From Sorangium cellulosum (lineage in GTDB: Bacteria > Myxococcota_A > Polyangia > Polyangiales > Polyangiaceae): a DNA stretch of 64,000 nucleotides. The notes below the pieces were generated by a model. The model searched no databases and had not been told where the DNA came from. It was given only the letters and a program-made list of their open reading frames with translations. The stretch's first letter is position 1, and each line of letters starts with the position of its first letter. Positions 47,915 to 58,544 of the stretch are shown here, in pieces. The translations under genes and the position numbers were made by a program. The stretch covers positions 11,670,501 to 11,734,500 of the forward strand of contig NZ_CP012673.1 in NCBI RefSeq assembly GCF_002950945.1, read 5' to 3'.

Positions 47915-48442
47915 ATGACTCGAACTACCCGCTGCGCGCTCTCGTTGGCGTTCACCGTCCTCGGCCTCGCGGCCTCCGGCTGCGGAGCGGCCGCTCGCCC
48001 GTCCTCGGCGAGCCCGGCGCCTGATTTCTCGCTGCCCGCCCTCGACGGCAAGACGGTCCGGCTCTCGGACTACGCCGGCAAGAGCGTTGTGCTGATCGAC
48101 TTCTGGTCGACCACCTGCGACCCGTGCCTCGCGGAGATGCCGCACCTCGTCGAGCTCTACAAGAAGCACAAGGACAAGGGGTTCGTGGTGCTCGCCGTGT
48201 CGCTCGACGGACCGGAGTCCCGCGCACAGGTGAGCAGCACCGTCCACGACCGAGAGATGATCTTCCCCGTGCTGCTCGACGAGGAAACGACGGTCACCGC
48301 CAGGTACAATCCGAAGCGCGAGCTTCCGTTCTCCGTGCTCGTCGGCAAAGACGGATCGATCCTCCAGAAACGCAGCGGTTACCAGCCCGGCGACGAGGCG
48401 GCGCTCGCGGGCGACGTCGAGAGGGCGCTCGGCCAGCAGTAG
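47915..48442 (+). CDS. TlpA-family thiol-disulfide lipoprotein, C68-D-P-C71
   Basis: 175 residues with the lipobox ASGCGA. The fold starts with APDFSLPALDGKTVRLSDYAG and has the redox pair C68/C71 in WSTTCDPCLAEMPHLVELY; the usual Trp before the first Cys is Thr (TTCDPC). The cis-Pro region is LPFSVLVGKDG. AhpC/TSA-type features (LAVSLDGPESRAQV) are present. It should exchange disulfides in the periplasm. Second of two such genes ahead of the predicted barrel at 48513. Confidence 0.92.
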   Translation: MTRTTRCALSLAFTVLGLAASGCGAAARPSSASPAPDFSLPALDGKTVRLSDYAGKSVVLIDFWSTTCDPCLAEMPHLVELYKKHKDKGFVVLAVSLDGPESRAQVSSTVHDREMIFPVLLDEETTVTARYNPKRELPFSVLVGKDGSILQKRSGYQPGDEAALAGDVERALGQQ

Positions 48443-48512
48443 CCGGGCGGGCCGGCGCTGCCGACGGCGACAGGGCGCTCCACGGGCCGGAAGTCCGTGG
48501 TAGGAACGCGAG

Positions 48513-50504
48513 GTGCGCTCACCTCTCCACGCCTCCTGCGCTTGCCTGTCCGCAGCGTTGCTCCTCGCCGCCCTTCCGGCGGCGGCGGTCGACCTCCCGA
48601 ACGTCGGCGGCGAACCGATGGCGGTCGACGTCGTGAACACCGCCGCCGCGGTGTATCACTTCGATAACCGGAACGACAATCCCAACATAACGGCGCGACA
48701 CCTCGACGACAATTACGGGGAGCTGCTCGAGCGGCTGGACGCGCAGATCAACTGGTGGCGCCTGCAGCTCGGAGCGCGGATCAACGCCTCTTTCTATCCG
48801 ATCAGCCCCTCGGCGACGGACATCGATCTGCAGCGGAAGGTCCTGCGCAAGGAGGTCAATTTCGGCTTGGACGACGCCGCGCGGGAGCTCCACTCCCGGT
48901 ACCGGACGACGGTCTATCCGGCAAAGCTCTGGCTCACCTACACGCAGCCGGGCGTCGAGGCCACGGTGGGCGACTTCTACGCCCAGCTCGGGCGCGGGCT
49001 CGTGTTCAGCGTGCGCAAGCTGGACGAGCTGGCCATCGACACGACCGTGAGGGGCGGCAGGCTCGTGCTCGACAAGGATTTTCAGGTCCTCCGCCTCGAG
49101 GCGACCGCCTTCGCGGGACAGATGAACCCGCTCCGTGTGGACGAGGCGAGCGGGAGGCGGCTCCACGGAGATGGATCGCCGCTCTTCTTCTTGTTTCCAG
49201 GCAGGGACAGCGCCGGCGACCTGAGGGATCTGCGCACCCAGGAGGTCACGGCGAAGGCGCGCCCGAACTACCTCGAGGACACCGCGCTCGGCGGACGCCT
49301 CGAGGTGGGCGTGAAGGGCGTGGAGATCGCGGCGAACGGATCGCTGCTCCTGCGTAAATCGTACACCGAGGAGCTCCTCCGCTGCCAGCGCGAGCACGGC
49401 GGGGATGAGGGGGACGCGGTGGGCGCATGCGCGGCGGAGTACCCCGAGTTCGAGCTCACCGGCGCGCCTCACGCGCAGCGATTCAACGAGATCCGCACGT
49501 TCAGCGGCTCCGTGAGCGTGCCGTCCGTCGCGAACCACGGGGACGTCTATGTCGAGGTGGCCGGGCAACAGCTCCGCGAGCGTCATCGCGCCAGCGCCGC
49601 CGCCGGTCAGGGAGACCTGTCGGGGTACGCGGTCTACGCGGCGGCGAACGCGCGCGGCGGCCCGGTCGCCTTCCTGCTTGAAGGGAAGCACTACCGGCGG
49701 TTCTTCTCGCTCTCCTCCAACATCGACACCAACGCGCTGTCGAACGTGGGATTCAACGCGCCGGAGTTCGCAGGAGTCGCCTACAGCCAGCCCCCGACTG
49801 CAGAGCCCATCTACACGAAGCCGCTCGGGGCGCCCAACGTCTGCGTCACGGGCGGGCGCGGGCGCGTCGACTATCGCTTCAACCGGAGCACGGCCGTTTA
49901 CGCCTGGCTCGGGCGCTACGTGAGCTTCTCGGAGCGCGAGGAGAACAACGACTGCAAGACCGATGACCGGTACCGGACCGGCACCTGGGACACCGCGGTA
50001 GGTGCCGAGATCGATCTCGACTCCGGCCGCTCCCACGTGCGGGCGTGGGCCGGCGGGCGGCAGGTCGACGCGGCCGCCGTCGACGGCCTCTTCTACAGCG
50101 AGAGCTACGTCCGCTACGACGTCGTGAAGCACCTCGCCGGGCCGTTCTCCCTCCAGGTGCAGGGCAACAACCAGCGCCAGTACAAGACCGACGCGTACGG
50201 GTTCGAGGGGGAGAACTACATCGCGCTCCAGTGGTCACCGCACCTCACCGCGATCCTCGGGCACGAGTACACGTCGCCGGAGCTGGGCGGGTGCGAGGTG
50301 CCCGAGGGCGGCGGGATCTGCCACTACTTCAACGGAGGGCTGCAGTGGAAATCCGGAGGAAGCGGCACAGCCCTCCAGCAGGTCTTCGATACGGCGCAGC
50401 TCTTCGTGGGCCAGCGGCGCGGCGGGCTGCGCTGCGTCTCCGGCGTGTGCCGGGTCTTTCCCTCGTTCGAGGGCGCGCGGCTCGAGCTCGTCTCGAGGTT
50501 CTGA
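48513..50504 (+). CDS. Predicted outer-membrane beta-barrel, DUF6029-like
   Basis: 663 residues from GTG 48513, with TAGGAA upstream. A signal peptide ends at AAAVDLP. The mature protein alternates amphipathic strands (INWWRLQLGARINASFYPI, AKLWLTYTQPGVEATVGDFY, VDYRFNRSTAVYAWLGRYVS, FSLQVQGNNQRQYKTDAYG) and ends LELVSRF, with the terminal aromatic residue typical of BAM-assembled barrels. Extracellular loops carry six or more Cys that could form disulfides. The DUF6029 assignment is from general resemblance and is less certain than the barrel call. It follows two TlpA-type lipoproteins, so a shared function is likely. Confidence 0.8.
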   Translation: MRSPLHASCACLSAALLLAALPAAAVDLPNVGGEPMAVDVVNTAAAVYHFDNRNDNPNITARHLDDNYGELLERLDAQINWWRLQLGARINASFYPISPSATDIDLQRKVLRKEVNFGLDDAARELHSRYRTTVYPAKLWLTYTQPGVEATVGDFYAQLGRGLVFSVRKLDELAIDTTVRGGRLVLDKDFQVLRLEATAFAGQMNPLRVDEASGRRLHGDGSPLFFLFPGRDSAGDLRDLRTQEVTAKARPNYLEDTALGGRLEVGVKGVEIAANGSLLLRKSYTEELLRCQREHGGDEGDAVGACAAEYPEFELTGAPHAQRFNEIRTFSGSVSVPSVANHGDVYVEVAGQQLRERHRASAAAGQGDLSGYAVYAAANARGGPVAFLLEGKHYRRFFSLSSNIDTNALSNVGFNAPEFAGVAYSQPPTAEPIYTKPLGAPNVCVTGGRGRVDYRFNRSTAVYAWLGRYVSFSEREENNDCKTDDRYRTGTWDTAVGAEIDLDSGRSHVRAWAGGRQVDAAAVDGLFYSESYVRYDVVKHLAGPFSLQVQGNNQRQYKTDAYGFEGENYIALQWSPHLTAILGHEYTSPELGGCEVPEGGGICHYFNGGLQWKSGGSGTALQQVFDTAQLFVGQRRGGLRCVSGVCRVFPSFEGARLELVSRF

Positions 50505-50540
50505 GACGACGGCGCGCCTCGCGCGGAGCGCCGGCCACGT

Positions 50541-51863
50541 TCAGGACGCGCGGAGCATGGCGCAGGCGACCGCGAGCCTGACGTGGGGCTCGGCGTCGGC
50601 GAGGAGCAAGGCCGCGCGAGGCAGCTCGCCCAGCTCGACCAGACCGATCCCCGCCGCCTCGCGCACCGGGTGCTCCCTGGATCGGAGATCGCGCTCCAGG
50701 AGCGGAACGGCCTGCCGGACCCCTGCGCGGGCGAGGACGCCCCGCGCGAGGACCGCGCGGGTCGACGCCCCGGCGGCGAGCTTCATCATCCAGGCGATCG
50801 CGGCGGCGCGCTCGCGCGGGGCGACGGTGTCCGGCGAGGCCTCGACGTAGCGGGCGTGGGCGGCGAAGGCGACCGCGTCCTCGGGATCGCCCTGCGTCTC
50901 GGCGAGCGCGGCCCGCACGGCGGCGTCCTCGAGCGGCGCAGAGAGGATCGCGTAGACGCGGTCTCTCCCGGGGCCGGAGCCGATCGCCCGCACGAGGACC
51001 GAGACGGCCTCGCCGGCGTCGGCGCCTCCTGTACGCACCAGCGCCCGCGCGGCGGCGATCGCGGGCGCGCCGCGCTGGGTGGAGATCGCCCAGTGGAGCT
51101 GCGCGCGTCCACCGGCGTCGAGCACGCGCGGCGCTGCCCACGCCTCGGCGATCGCCTCACGCCTGGGTTCGTCCGAGAGGACCCAGAGATCCCGCAGCGC
51201 CAGCGCGATCACCTCGCCGCCGAGCGCGCCGCTCGCTCGGATCGCGAGCGTCCGCGCGAGCGGGTACGGGTCGAGCCGCGCCGCTTCCAGCAGGGCGCCG
51301 CGATCGGCGGGGTCCGCCGCTGCGATCGCGGCGCGGAGCGCCGAGACGCGCACCTCCTGATCGCCGTCGAGCATCCGCGCGCGGCGCGCCGCGCCGTCTC
51401 CCGGCGCGATGAGGGCGCGCGCCGCGAGCGCGCGGAGCGCCGCGTTCTCTCCGGGCCGCTTCGCTGCGGCCGACTCGGCTGCGTACCGCTTCACGCCCTC
51501 GGCATCGGTGAGCCCTGCCTCGAGCAGGATCAGCGCGGCGGCCACCGCGACCCCATCCGAGCCCGCGGCGCGCCCGGCGAGCGCCTCCTCCACGTGGCGC
51601 GCGCACGTCCGGACCTCGCCCAGCCGCTCGACCCCGCGCGGCGGCGCAGCGCGCGCGATCTCTCCCTCGGCGACCGCGCGCGCGATCGCTCGAGCCTCGT
51701 CGCTGTCGAGCGAGCCGCGGCGGAGCTCCTCGGTCAAGGCGCGGCGGAGCTCGTCGTAGCTGCCCGCCTCGGCGGCGCGCACCGACGCCGATCGCGCGCA
51801 GCCCGCGGCCGCGGCGAGCGAGAGGAGGGCGGCGAGGAGCGACCCGGGGAGCGCGCGGAGCAT
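50541..51863 (-). CDS. Lipoprotein with HEAT-like helical repeats
   Basis: 440 residues. Lipobox LAAAAGCAR. The rest is Ala/Arg/Leu-rich helical pairs of about 30-35 residues (EVRVSALRAAIAAADPADRGA, YPLARTLAIRASGALGGEVI, PVREAAGIGLVELGELPRA, PHVRLAVACAMLRAS), the look of HEAT/armadillo solenoids used as scaffolds. No catalytic motif. Convergent with the barrel gene, 36 bases apart. Confidence 0.8.
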   Translation of the reverse strand: MLRALPGSLLAALLSLAAAAGCARSASVRAAEAGSYDELRRALTEELRRGSLDSDEARAIARAVAEGEIARAAPPRGVERLGEVRTCARHVEEALAGRAAGSDGVAVAAALILLEAGLTDAEGVKRYAAESAAAKRPGENAALRALAARALIAPGDGAARRARMLDGDQEVRVSALRAAIAAADPADRGALLEAARLDPYPLARTLAIRASGALGGEVIALALRDLWVLSDEPRREAIAEAWAAPRVLDAGGRAQLHWAISTQRGAPAIAAARALVRTGGADAGEAVSVLVRAIGSGPGRDRVYAILSAPLEDAAVRAALAETQGDPEDAVAFAAHARYVEASPDTVAPRERAAAIAWMMKLAAGASTRAVLARGVLARAGVRQAVPLLERDLRSREHPVREAAGIGLVELGELPRAALLLADAEPHVRLAVACAMLRAS

Positions 51864-51981
51864 GAGACGCGTCTTACCGCGCCGAAGTTCGCGCTCGAAG
51901 CCCCTTCGGCTCGACCACCCAGGGAATCCGTTCTATACGGGCGCGCACGCGTCTGTACGGACGTGCGCGCGTTCCGGCACC

Positions 51982-52971
51982 ATGCGTATCGACGTCATCG
52001 TCAACACCACAGCGCGTCGGTACCGGGCAAGCCCTTCGCTCATCGACCGCATGGCGGCCGCCTGTGCCGGCGCAGCGGAGCTCCACCCGACCTCGAGCGT
52101 CGCGGAGCTCGACGCGGCCTGCGGCCGGATCGCCGAGCGGGGCACCGATCTCGTCGCGCTCTCCGGCGGCGACGGCAGCTTCATGGCGGGCGTCACTTCC
52201 CTCTCCCGCGCGTTCGGCGAAGGCGCCTTGCCGCCGCTCGTCTTGTTGCCCGGCGGAACCGTGGCGACCGTCGCTCGGAACTGGGGCATGACCGGGGATC
52301 CTGCCGTGCTCCTCGCGCGGCTCGTCCGCGACCTCCGCGCCCGCGAGCGCGGCGCCGGCGTCCCGGGGACCGTCCGGCGGCCCACCCTGCGCGTGCGCGC
52401 GACGACGCGCGGCGGTGTGGAGGAGCGCATCGGCTTCATCTTCGGCACCGGGCTCGTGGCCAGCTTCTTCGATGTCTACTACGAGCGCGGCGGTGACGGG
52501 TACGGCGCCGCCGCGCGCATCGTCGCGCGGGTGTTCCTCGAGTCCTTTTACGGTGGCGCCTGCGCGCGTCGGGTCCTCGACCCGCTGCCTTGCACGATCG
52601 AGGTGGAGGGCCGGCCGCTCGCCCCCCGCGCCTGGTCGCTGGTCTGCGCGTCCGTGGTGCGCGACCTCGGCATTCACATGCGGGTCACCTACCGGGCTGG
52701 GGAGGATCTCGACCGCCCGCACCTCGTCGCCAGCGCCCTGCCCCCGCGCGAGCTCGGCCCGCGTGCGCCGCTGGTCCTCGCGGGCCGCCGCATCGGCGGC
52801 AGGGACCACGTCGACGACCTCGTCCGCGAGTTCACCGTCCGATTCGGCGCCACGCCCAGCGCGGCGCCGGGCAGCGACGGCCCCTACATCCTCGACGGAG
52901 ACCCGCTCCGGGCTTGCGAGGTCCGGGTCTCGGCCGGGCCGCCCATCGACGTCCTGTCCCCGCGCCGCTGA
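51982..52971 (+). CDS. Diacylglycerol-kinase-family lipid kinase
   Basis: 329 residues from ATG 51982 (MRIDVIVNTTARRY). The DAGK catalytic motif is LVALSGGDGSFMAGV, with GGDGS at 62-66, and LLPGGTVATVARNWGM matches the LPxGTxNxxA loop with Asn replaced by Val. The second domain (RIGFIFGTGLVASFFD) is the usual beta-sandwich. Candidate substrates are diacylglycerol, undecaprenol-like lipids or sphingoid bases, all plausible in sphingolipid-making myxobacteria. The altered Asn in the second motif deserves attention. A desaturase gene follows on the same strand. Confidence 0.88.
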   Translation: MRIDVIVNTTARRYRASPSLIDRMAAACAGAAELHPTSSVAELDAACGRIAERGTDLVALSGGDGSFMAGVTSLSRAFGEGALPPLVLLPGGTVATVARNWGMTGDPAVLLARLVRDLRARERGAGVPGTVRRPTLRVRATTRGGVEERIGFIFGTGLVASFFDVYYERGGDGYGAAARIVARVFLESFYGGACARRVLDPLPCTIEVEGRPLAPRAWSLVCASVVRDLGIHMRVTYRAGEDLDRPHLVASALPPRELGPRAPLVLAGRRIGGRDHVDDLVREFTVRFGATPSAAPGSDGPYILDGDPLRACEVRVSAGPPIDVLSPRR

Positions 52972-53093
52972 GCCTCCCTCCGCGTCCGCGGCGTGCCGGG
53001 AGCGCCCGAGCGCCACGCCGCATGACGGAATCATGACCGGCGTCGTGAACCTCAGTGACGGGCGTGTCCGATGCTCCATCCACCTTGGAAACC

Positions 53094-54056
53094 ATGACGC
53101 AAGCTCCCGCATCGAGCCCTACCCGAGTCGTCGTACCGAAGCAGCGGCTGGGCCTAGGCCAGTACTTCAACGCGCTGGGGATCGTCGCCATCCACGTCGG
53201 CACCGTGGTCGCCATCGTCCGCGGCGCCACGTGGAAGCTCGCAGCGCTCGCTGCGGCCACGTACTTCGTCCGGATGTTCGCGATCACGGCGGTCTACCAC
53301 CGGTACTTCTCGCACCGGAGCTACAAGACGAGCCGCGGCCTCCAGTTCCTGCTCGCGCTGCTCGGAACCACGGCGACCCAGAAGGGCCCGCTGTGGTGGG
53401 GAGGGACGCACCGCCTCCATCACAAGTACTCGGACACCGAGCGCGACGTCCACAGCCCGCTCCGCAGGGGGTTCTGGCACGCGCACATGGGCTGGTGGCT
53501 CGGCCGCGAGCACGAGGATCTCGATCTGAAGCGCATCCCCGACTTCGCGGGGTTCCCCGAGCTCCGCTGGCTGGATCGCTTCCACGTGGTCGGGCCGCTC
53601 GGCATGATCGCGCTGCTCTTCCTGTTCGGCGGCTACGACGCGTTCCTGTGGGGCTACGTCGTCTCGACGTGCGCGCTCATGCACGGGACGTTCACCATCA
53701 ACTCGCTGGCGCACGTCTTCGGGTCGCGGCGTTACGCGACCACCGACACGAGCCGCAACAATTTCTGGCTCGCGCTCATCACCCTCGGCGAGGGCTGGCA
53801 CAACAACCACCACCACTACATGAGCAGCGCGAACCAGGGCTTCTTCTGGTGGGAGATCGACGTCAGCTTCTACATCCTGCGCGGGATGGAGAAGCTCGGC
53901 TTGATCTGGGAGCTCCGGACCGCGCCGGCGCACGTGATGCGGAAAAACCTGCTCAAGGACGTCGGCGAGCGCTCGCCGCTCCTCGCCCCCCAGACCGCGC
54001 CCGTCGAGCCGCACGACGCTCCGCCGCTCGGTCAGCCCAGCCTCGGCGACGTCTGA
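53094..54056 (+). CDS. Membrane acyl-CoA delta-9-type fatty acid desaturase
   Basis: 320 residues from ATG 53094; GTG 53055 would add 13. The three histidine boxes that hold the di-iron centre are present: HRYFSHR, HRLHHKYSD and HNNHHHY, plus the NSLAHVFGSRRY block specific to stearoyl-CoA desaturase-like enzymes. Four membrane helices in two hairpins. It introduces a cis double bond into saturated acyl chains, using reduced ferredoxin or cytochrome b5-like donors. Next to a lipid kinase gene, it suggests membrane-lipid tailoring. A strong hairpin follows the gene. Confidence 0.95.
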   Translation: MTQAPASSPTRVVVPKQRLGLGQYFNALGIVAIHVGTVVAIVRGATWKLAALAAATYFVRMFAITAVYHRYFSHRSYKTSRGLQFLLALLGTTATQKGPLWWGGTHRLHHKYSDTERDVHSPLRRGFWHAHMGWWLGREHEDLDLKRIPDFAGFPELRWLDRFHVVGPLGMIALLFLFGGYDAFLWGYVVSTCALMHGTFTINSLAHVFGSRRYATTDTSRNNFWLALITLGEGWHNNHHHYMSSANQGFFWWEIDVSFYILRGMEKLGLIWELRTAPAHVMRKNLLKDVGERSPLLAPQTAPVEPHDAPPLGQPSLGDV

Positions 54057-54081
54057 TCGCCAGCCTCACGCCACGGTACCT

Positions 54082-54114
54082 GCGGACGAGCGTTGCCCTG
54101 CAGCGCTCGTCCGC
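54082..54114 (+). terminator. Hairpin after the desaturase gene
   Basis: Perfect 11-bp stem GCGGACGAGCG / CGCTCGTCCGC with an 11-base loop, 25 bases past the stop, followed by GTGCGTTTA. The convergent pyrG gene ends at 54276. Confidence 0.7.
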
Positions 54115-54275
54115 GTGCGTTTATCGCGAGCATCGCCGCGAGCAGCCCCGGGCCGCGAGCAGCACTCCGGCGGCTCTACACGGCCAGCGGCCGACGCCGG
54201 CCCCCTTCAGGGCTCGCGGGAGCGTCGGCCGCCCTTCGCCGTCTCGGGCCGCTCGCCAGGTTTCTTGACCTGCGA

Positions 54276-56415
<2,140 letters not shown>

Positions 56416-57324
56416 ATGCGCATCGCTCACGTGTTCCAGCTCGCGACGTCGACCTCGATCGTCGCGCTGGAGCGCGACAGCGCGCTCTACGACGTCGCGG
56501 AGCTCGAGCGCCACTTCGGAACGAAGCTCGCCGACATCCCTGGCGTGTCCGACTTTCACACGCGCGTGGTGGCGCTTCGTTGCGCCGGCCTTCATGTGCT
56601 GGACGACCGGCTGCTCAGCGGCGATCGACCCGCGTCGGCGCAGCTCCTTCCGGGCGCCTTCCTCTGGCTTCCCCCGTGCGCCACCGACCGCGCGGCGTAC
56701 GTCCAGCTCGGGCCCTGCGCGCGCGACGCCGAGCACCCCTGGTACCGGTTCGGCAACAGCCGCGCGCTGCAGGGACATGCCGCGGTGATCCCCTTCCCCG
56801 CGCTCGAGGACGAGCCCGACTACGAGCTGAACCTGGCGGCGCTCCTCTGCGAGGATCTGCGCCGCGCCACCCCGGAGGAAGCGGAGCGCGCGATCGCGGG
56901 CTACGCCGTGCTGAACGACTGGACGGCGCGCGGGCTGGAGGCGCAGGCGCAGGCGCGGGGGATGCCGCCCTCCGATGCGAAGGACTTCGCCACGCAGCTC
57001 GGCCCGGTGCTCGTCACGCCGGACGAGCTCGGTCCGGTCGAGGTGCTGCGGACGCAGGTCCGCGTCGACGCCGAGGTGCGCCTCTGCTCCCGCATCGGCG
57101 AGTGGGCGTTCTCGCTGGCGGAGGCGATCGCGTGCGTCAGCGATCGGATCGAGCTGCGCGCTGGCGACGTGATCGGAGCAGGACGGGTCGTCGGCGGGAG
57201 CGCCTGGTGCGCTGGCCGGCGCGTACCGTACGGCGCGCGCGTGGAGCTGATGATCGAGCGCATCGGATGGCTGGCCGGCAGGCCGGTCCGCGGCCCCGAG
57301 CCGCTGCCGTGGCGCCGCCGTTGA
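56416..57324 (+). CDS. Fumarylacetoacetate hydrolase (FAH) family protein
   Basis: 302 residues from ATG 56416. PDYELNLAALLCEDLR supplies the Glu metal ligands of the FAH fold and GYAVLNDWTARGLEAQAQ matches the family NDxTARDxQ motif, followed by DAKDFATQLGPVLVTPDEL. The family cleaves C-C bonds or tautomerises beta-keto acids in aromatic catabolism with Mg or Ca. GARVELMIERIGWLAGRPV is at the end in place of the usual GDVVEVEIEGIGTL. No pathway genes are adjacent, so the substrate is open. Confidence 0.9.
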   Translation: MRIAHVFQLATSTSIVALERDSALYDVAELERHFGTKLADIPGVSDFHTRVVALRCAGLHVLDDRLLSGDRPASAQLLPGAFLWLPPCATDRAAYVQLGPCARDAEHPWYRFGNSRALQGHAAVIPFPALEDEPDYELNLAALLCEDLRRATPEEAERAIAGYAVLNDWTARGLEAQAQARGMPPSDAKDFATQLGPVLVTPDELGPVEVLRTQVRVDAEVRLCSRIGEWAFSLAEAIACVSDRIELRAGDVIGAGRVVGGSAWCAGRRVPYGARVELMIERIGWLAGRPVRGPEPLPWRRR

Positions 57325-57369
57325 GCGGCGCCTGCGCGCCAGCGTGCGGCGACGGGCTCCGGGGGCCGT

Positions 57370-57849
57370 TCAGAACGTGCCGACGACGCCGAAGGCCACG
57401 CCGCTCGCGGTGACAACCGGCGCTGGCCGCACCGTCACCGCCGCGGGTTTCGGCGGCTGCGCCGAGCGCGCCTCGGTGGTCATGAAGATGCCTTCTCCGA
57501 TGAGGCCGAGCCCTGCGAGCTGCACGAGCCCGTCGATGACCGTGAGCGCACCGCGAACGTACAGCCTGTACCCGCAGTCCGGGTCGTCCGGAGCGCAGCC
57601 GTTCTTGGCGAGCGCCATCCAGGGGCCCGCGACCGGGATCTTCAGCTCGCTCGACCCAGGCACCTCGGGCCACGACGACGCAGCGACGAACGCTGCGCCA
57701 TAGGCGAGCGCTGTCACGGCCGCCCCGCCGACGATGAGCTTCACGCGCACCGAGGACGGCGGATACCGCGGCGGCGACGGTTCCTCTGCGCCCGCCGAAG
57801 CGGCGGCCAGCACGAGCGCGGAGGCGACGGCCAGGGCGGCGCTCTTCAT
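57370..57849 (-). CDS. Small exported membrane protein, unknown
   Basis: 159 residues with a signal peptide (ALAVASALVLAAASAGAEE) and two or three hydrophobic segments (VKLIVGGAAVTALAYGAAFVAA, LTVIDGLVQLAGLGLIGEGIFM). Two Cys pair in NGCAPDDPDCGY. This 4-helix-like layout with a central CxxxxxxC is seen in several myxobacterial proteins of unknown function. ATGA overlap with the AgmX/PglI-type lipoprotein gene, so probably a partner of it. Confidence 0.75.
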   Translation of the reverse strand: MKSAALAVASALVLAAASAGAEEPSPPRYPPSSVRVKLIVGGAAVTALAYGAAFVAASSWPEVPGSSELKIPVAGPWMALAKNGCAPDDPDCGYRLYVRGALTVIDGLVQLAGLGLIGEGIFMTTEARSAQPPKPAAVTVRPAPVVTASGVAFGVVGTF

Positions 57850-58358
57850 GGCGTCTTCGCACCGCCAGCCGCGGAGCCGCCTTTCTTGGCCGGCAGCTTC
57901 ACGGTGTACGGGACCTCGAGCGGCTCCCCCTCGAACGGCAGCACGATCTCTCCGACGAAGGCCCGCTTCACGCACGCCTCGGCGGGCGTCCCCGCGAAGG
58001 GCGGCCCGACCAGCACGTCGGTCACGCGCCCCTTCTGCCCGTCGAAGACGACCTTGACCTCTCCCTCGCCGGTCGGCGCGTTGGTCACGACCTCCGCGCA
58101 GTTCGCCGCCTTGTCGCCCCCGCGCCGCAGCGCGATCTCCATCTGCTTCTTCTGATCCTCGTTCAGCCCACGGCCGTTGTCCTTCGACCCGCTCTCCTCC
58201 GCGTCGGAGCTCTCCGCCTCGGCGGGCGGAGCCTCGTCGGAGTACGTCTGGTCGAAGTTGTAGTCTTCCCCTGCCTGCTTGGGTTTGGCGCCCGAGCATG
58301 CTGCAGCCGCGAGGATGAAGAGCGGCAAGAGCACGCGGGCTGGATGCTGCTGGGACAC
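57846..58358 (-). CDS. Lipoprotein with AgmX/PglI-type C-terminal domain
   Basis: 170 residues from GTG 58358, with GGAGGA 4 bases upstream. The lipobox is AAAACSG. An acidic, Ser-rich linker (DEAPPAEAESSDAEESGSK) is followed by a TonB-C-like fold: QMEIALRRGGDKAANCAEVV, GEGEVKVVFDGQKGRVTDV and AEACVKRAFVGEIVLPFEG, with the two Cys characteristic of AgmX/PglI C-termini. In Myxococcus, AgmX/PglI is linked to gliding motility; membership of this domain family does not prove that role. The coupled gene downstream encodes a small membrane protein. Confidence 0.82.
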   Translation of the reverse strand: MSQQHPARVLLPLFILAAAACSGAKPKQAGEDYNFDQTYSDEAPPAEAESSDAEESGSKDNGRGLNEDQKKQMEIALRRGGDKAANCAEVVTNAPTGEGEVKVVFDGQKGRVTDVLVGPPFAGTPAEACVKRAFVGEIVLPFEGEPLEVPYTVKLPAKKGGSAAGGAKTP

Positions 58359-58544
58359 GGTGTCCTCCCTTCGAACAGAGCGTGAAGAACTGCTTGCGCG
58401 CACCGTAGCAAGCTCTCCTTTGCGAGGACAACCCCGTGCATGCCCGTTGGGCCGAGCGCCGCCGGCAGCGGCCGCGCTGCACCGAGCGGATCGATCCGGG
58501 GGGAGGCGCCCGTGGCAGAGACATTGTACAGCCCGGGAGCCGCC

